Source: CAIZGX01 sp044354975
Lineage (GTDB): Bacteria > Bacteroidota > Bacteroidia > Flavobacteriales_D > Sanyastnellaceae
Direction of reading: 5' to 3'
Assembly (NCBI GenBank): GCA_044354975.1
Contig: JBIKZA010000042.1
Location: 1 to 21,832 of the forward strand
DNA: 21,832 nt
Position numbers and translations under genes: made by a program. The notes beneath the pieces were generated by a model, which saw only the letters and a list, made by a program, of their open reading frames with translations, was not told the origin of the DNA and made no database searches. Shown here in pieces: positions 21,283 through 21,832 of this stretch. Position 1 is the first letter of the stretch; each line of letters begins with the position of its first letter.

Positions 21283-21832
21283 CTGCGAATCACACGTTCA
21301 AGCGTTCTTCCCTTAGAAGAATTTATCTCAATGAAATAGGTTCCGCGCGTCTCCGGCAATTGAATGCGTGCAACAACGCTTCCGATTTTTCTGCGCTCGA
21401 TAAATCTGCCATCCAAAGAATAAATGGCTATTTCATCAACAATGATTCCGTTCGCCGTTAGGTTTACCCACCCATCTGTAGTTGGGTTTGGGAACAATAA
21501 GAAAGTAGGGATTCGAATTTCTTCCACACCAATGATTGTACTCATGAGCGTTTGAGCTCCAACTTGAATGGCGTCTGCACCTTCCGCGTCGTACATGCTG
21601 CGGAATGAGTTAATGGATTCATTGTCGAAGGCAAACATTTCATCTAAGTATCTTGGAGGAACCGTCTGGTACATCAATCGAGCGGTAACGTGAAGGTTTC
21701 CTGAGAATCCGTTTAACGGAATGTGCACGCGAATTTCATCTGTACCGCTTCCTTCATTTCCGTTTGGGAAATGATTAAAGTTCGGGTCATACAATGCGTC
21801 ACCAACAATCTTGGTTGTGTCGTAGGCAGAGT
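21279..21832 (-). CDS. T9SS cargo protein, C-terminal fragment with type A sorting domain
   Basis: The frame is open to the right edge of the window, so only about 183 C-terminal residues are seen; the start lies outside. The first part (RVHIPLNGFSGNLHVTARL, then MYQTVPPRYLDEMFAFD) has the look of the end of a beta-sandwich or of a cytochrome-associated extracellular domain; I do not assign it. The last 75 residues form a type IX sorting domain: FLLFPNPTTDGWVNL, then IYSLDGRFIERRK, LPETRGTYFIEI and the end RTLERVIRR. The stop overlaps the ATG of the acetyltransferase gene (ATGA). Confidence 0.85.
   Translation of the reverse strand, partial: SAYDTTKIVGDALYDPNFNHFPNGNEGSGTDEIRVHIPLNGFSGNLHVTARLMYQTVPPRYLDEMFAFDNESINSFRSMYDAEGADAIQVGAQTLMSTIIGVEEIRIPTFLLFPNPTTDGWVNLTANGIIVDEIAIYSLDGRFIERRKIGSVVARIQLPETRGTYFIEINSSKGRTLERVIRR

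Overview
The window comes from a Bacteroidota genome, most likely class Flavobacteriia (order Flavobacteriales, possibly a Cryomorphaceae/Crocinitomicaceae-like lineage; the family is a guess). The reasons are: two proteins with type IX secretion (Por) C-terminal sorting tails, a DNA polymerase III alpha subunit with a DnaQ-type exonuclease fused to its N-terminus, promoter elements of the Bacteroidota form TAnnTTTG, A-rich start contexts without Shine-Dalgarno sequences, and the domain content of DnaX. The content is mostly housekeeping. I see no prophage, insertion sequence, CRISPR array, tRNA or rRNA, and no gene-free stretch above 300 bases (the longest is about 220 bases upstream of the HU gene).

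Layout. 1-2557 (+): the end of an outer-membrane beta-barrel-like protein, kdsA (Kdo-8-phosphate synthase, LPS core) and a secreted beta-propeller-like T9SS cargo protein, closely spaced. 2554-9008 (-): a TrmH-like RNA methyltransferase, a MATE transporter and the exonuclease-DnaE fusion. 9058-9534 (-): the HU gene, isolated by strong hairpin terminators on both sides. 9554-10870 (-): an APC-superfamily amino acid transporter. 10955-12402 (+): a DUF6913-like protein and dapA (lysine/diaminopimelate synthesis). 12396-12497: a tandem array of mini-hairpins between dapA and the convergent smpB. 12518-13712 (-): smpB and cutC. 13731-14807 (+): a secreted patatin-like phospholipase, ending at a mini-hairpin shared with the convergent sodium:alanine symporter (14823-16607, -). 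16710-20755 (+): dnaX (in two frames), an Hsp15-like S4 RNA-binding protein, a GNAT acetyltransferase and a DUF2079 membrane protein, tightly packed. 20740-21832 (-): a phosphinothricin-acetyltransferase-like GNAT and the C-terminal part of a second T9SS cargo protein.

The most notable signal is in dnaX. The clamp-loader ATPase core (360 codons) ends in a run of ten A residues followed directly by TGA. The open frame carrying the tau-specific C-terminus continues in the -1 frame from an A AAA AAG heptamer, so a gamma-like short product is the default and a 580-residue tau would need a -1 shift or transcript slippage (or the run is mis-called by one base). The second notable signal is the array of seven GT...AC mini-palindromes separated by GAAT after dapA; one of its units recurs in near-identical form at the other convergent gene end. 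Third, several first genes of transcription units carry a TAnnTTTG-like element only 4-7 bases before the ATG, which suggests leaderless transcripts.
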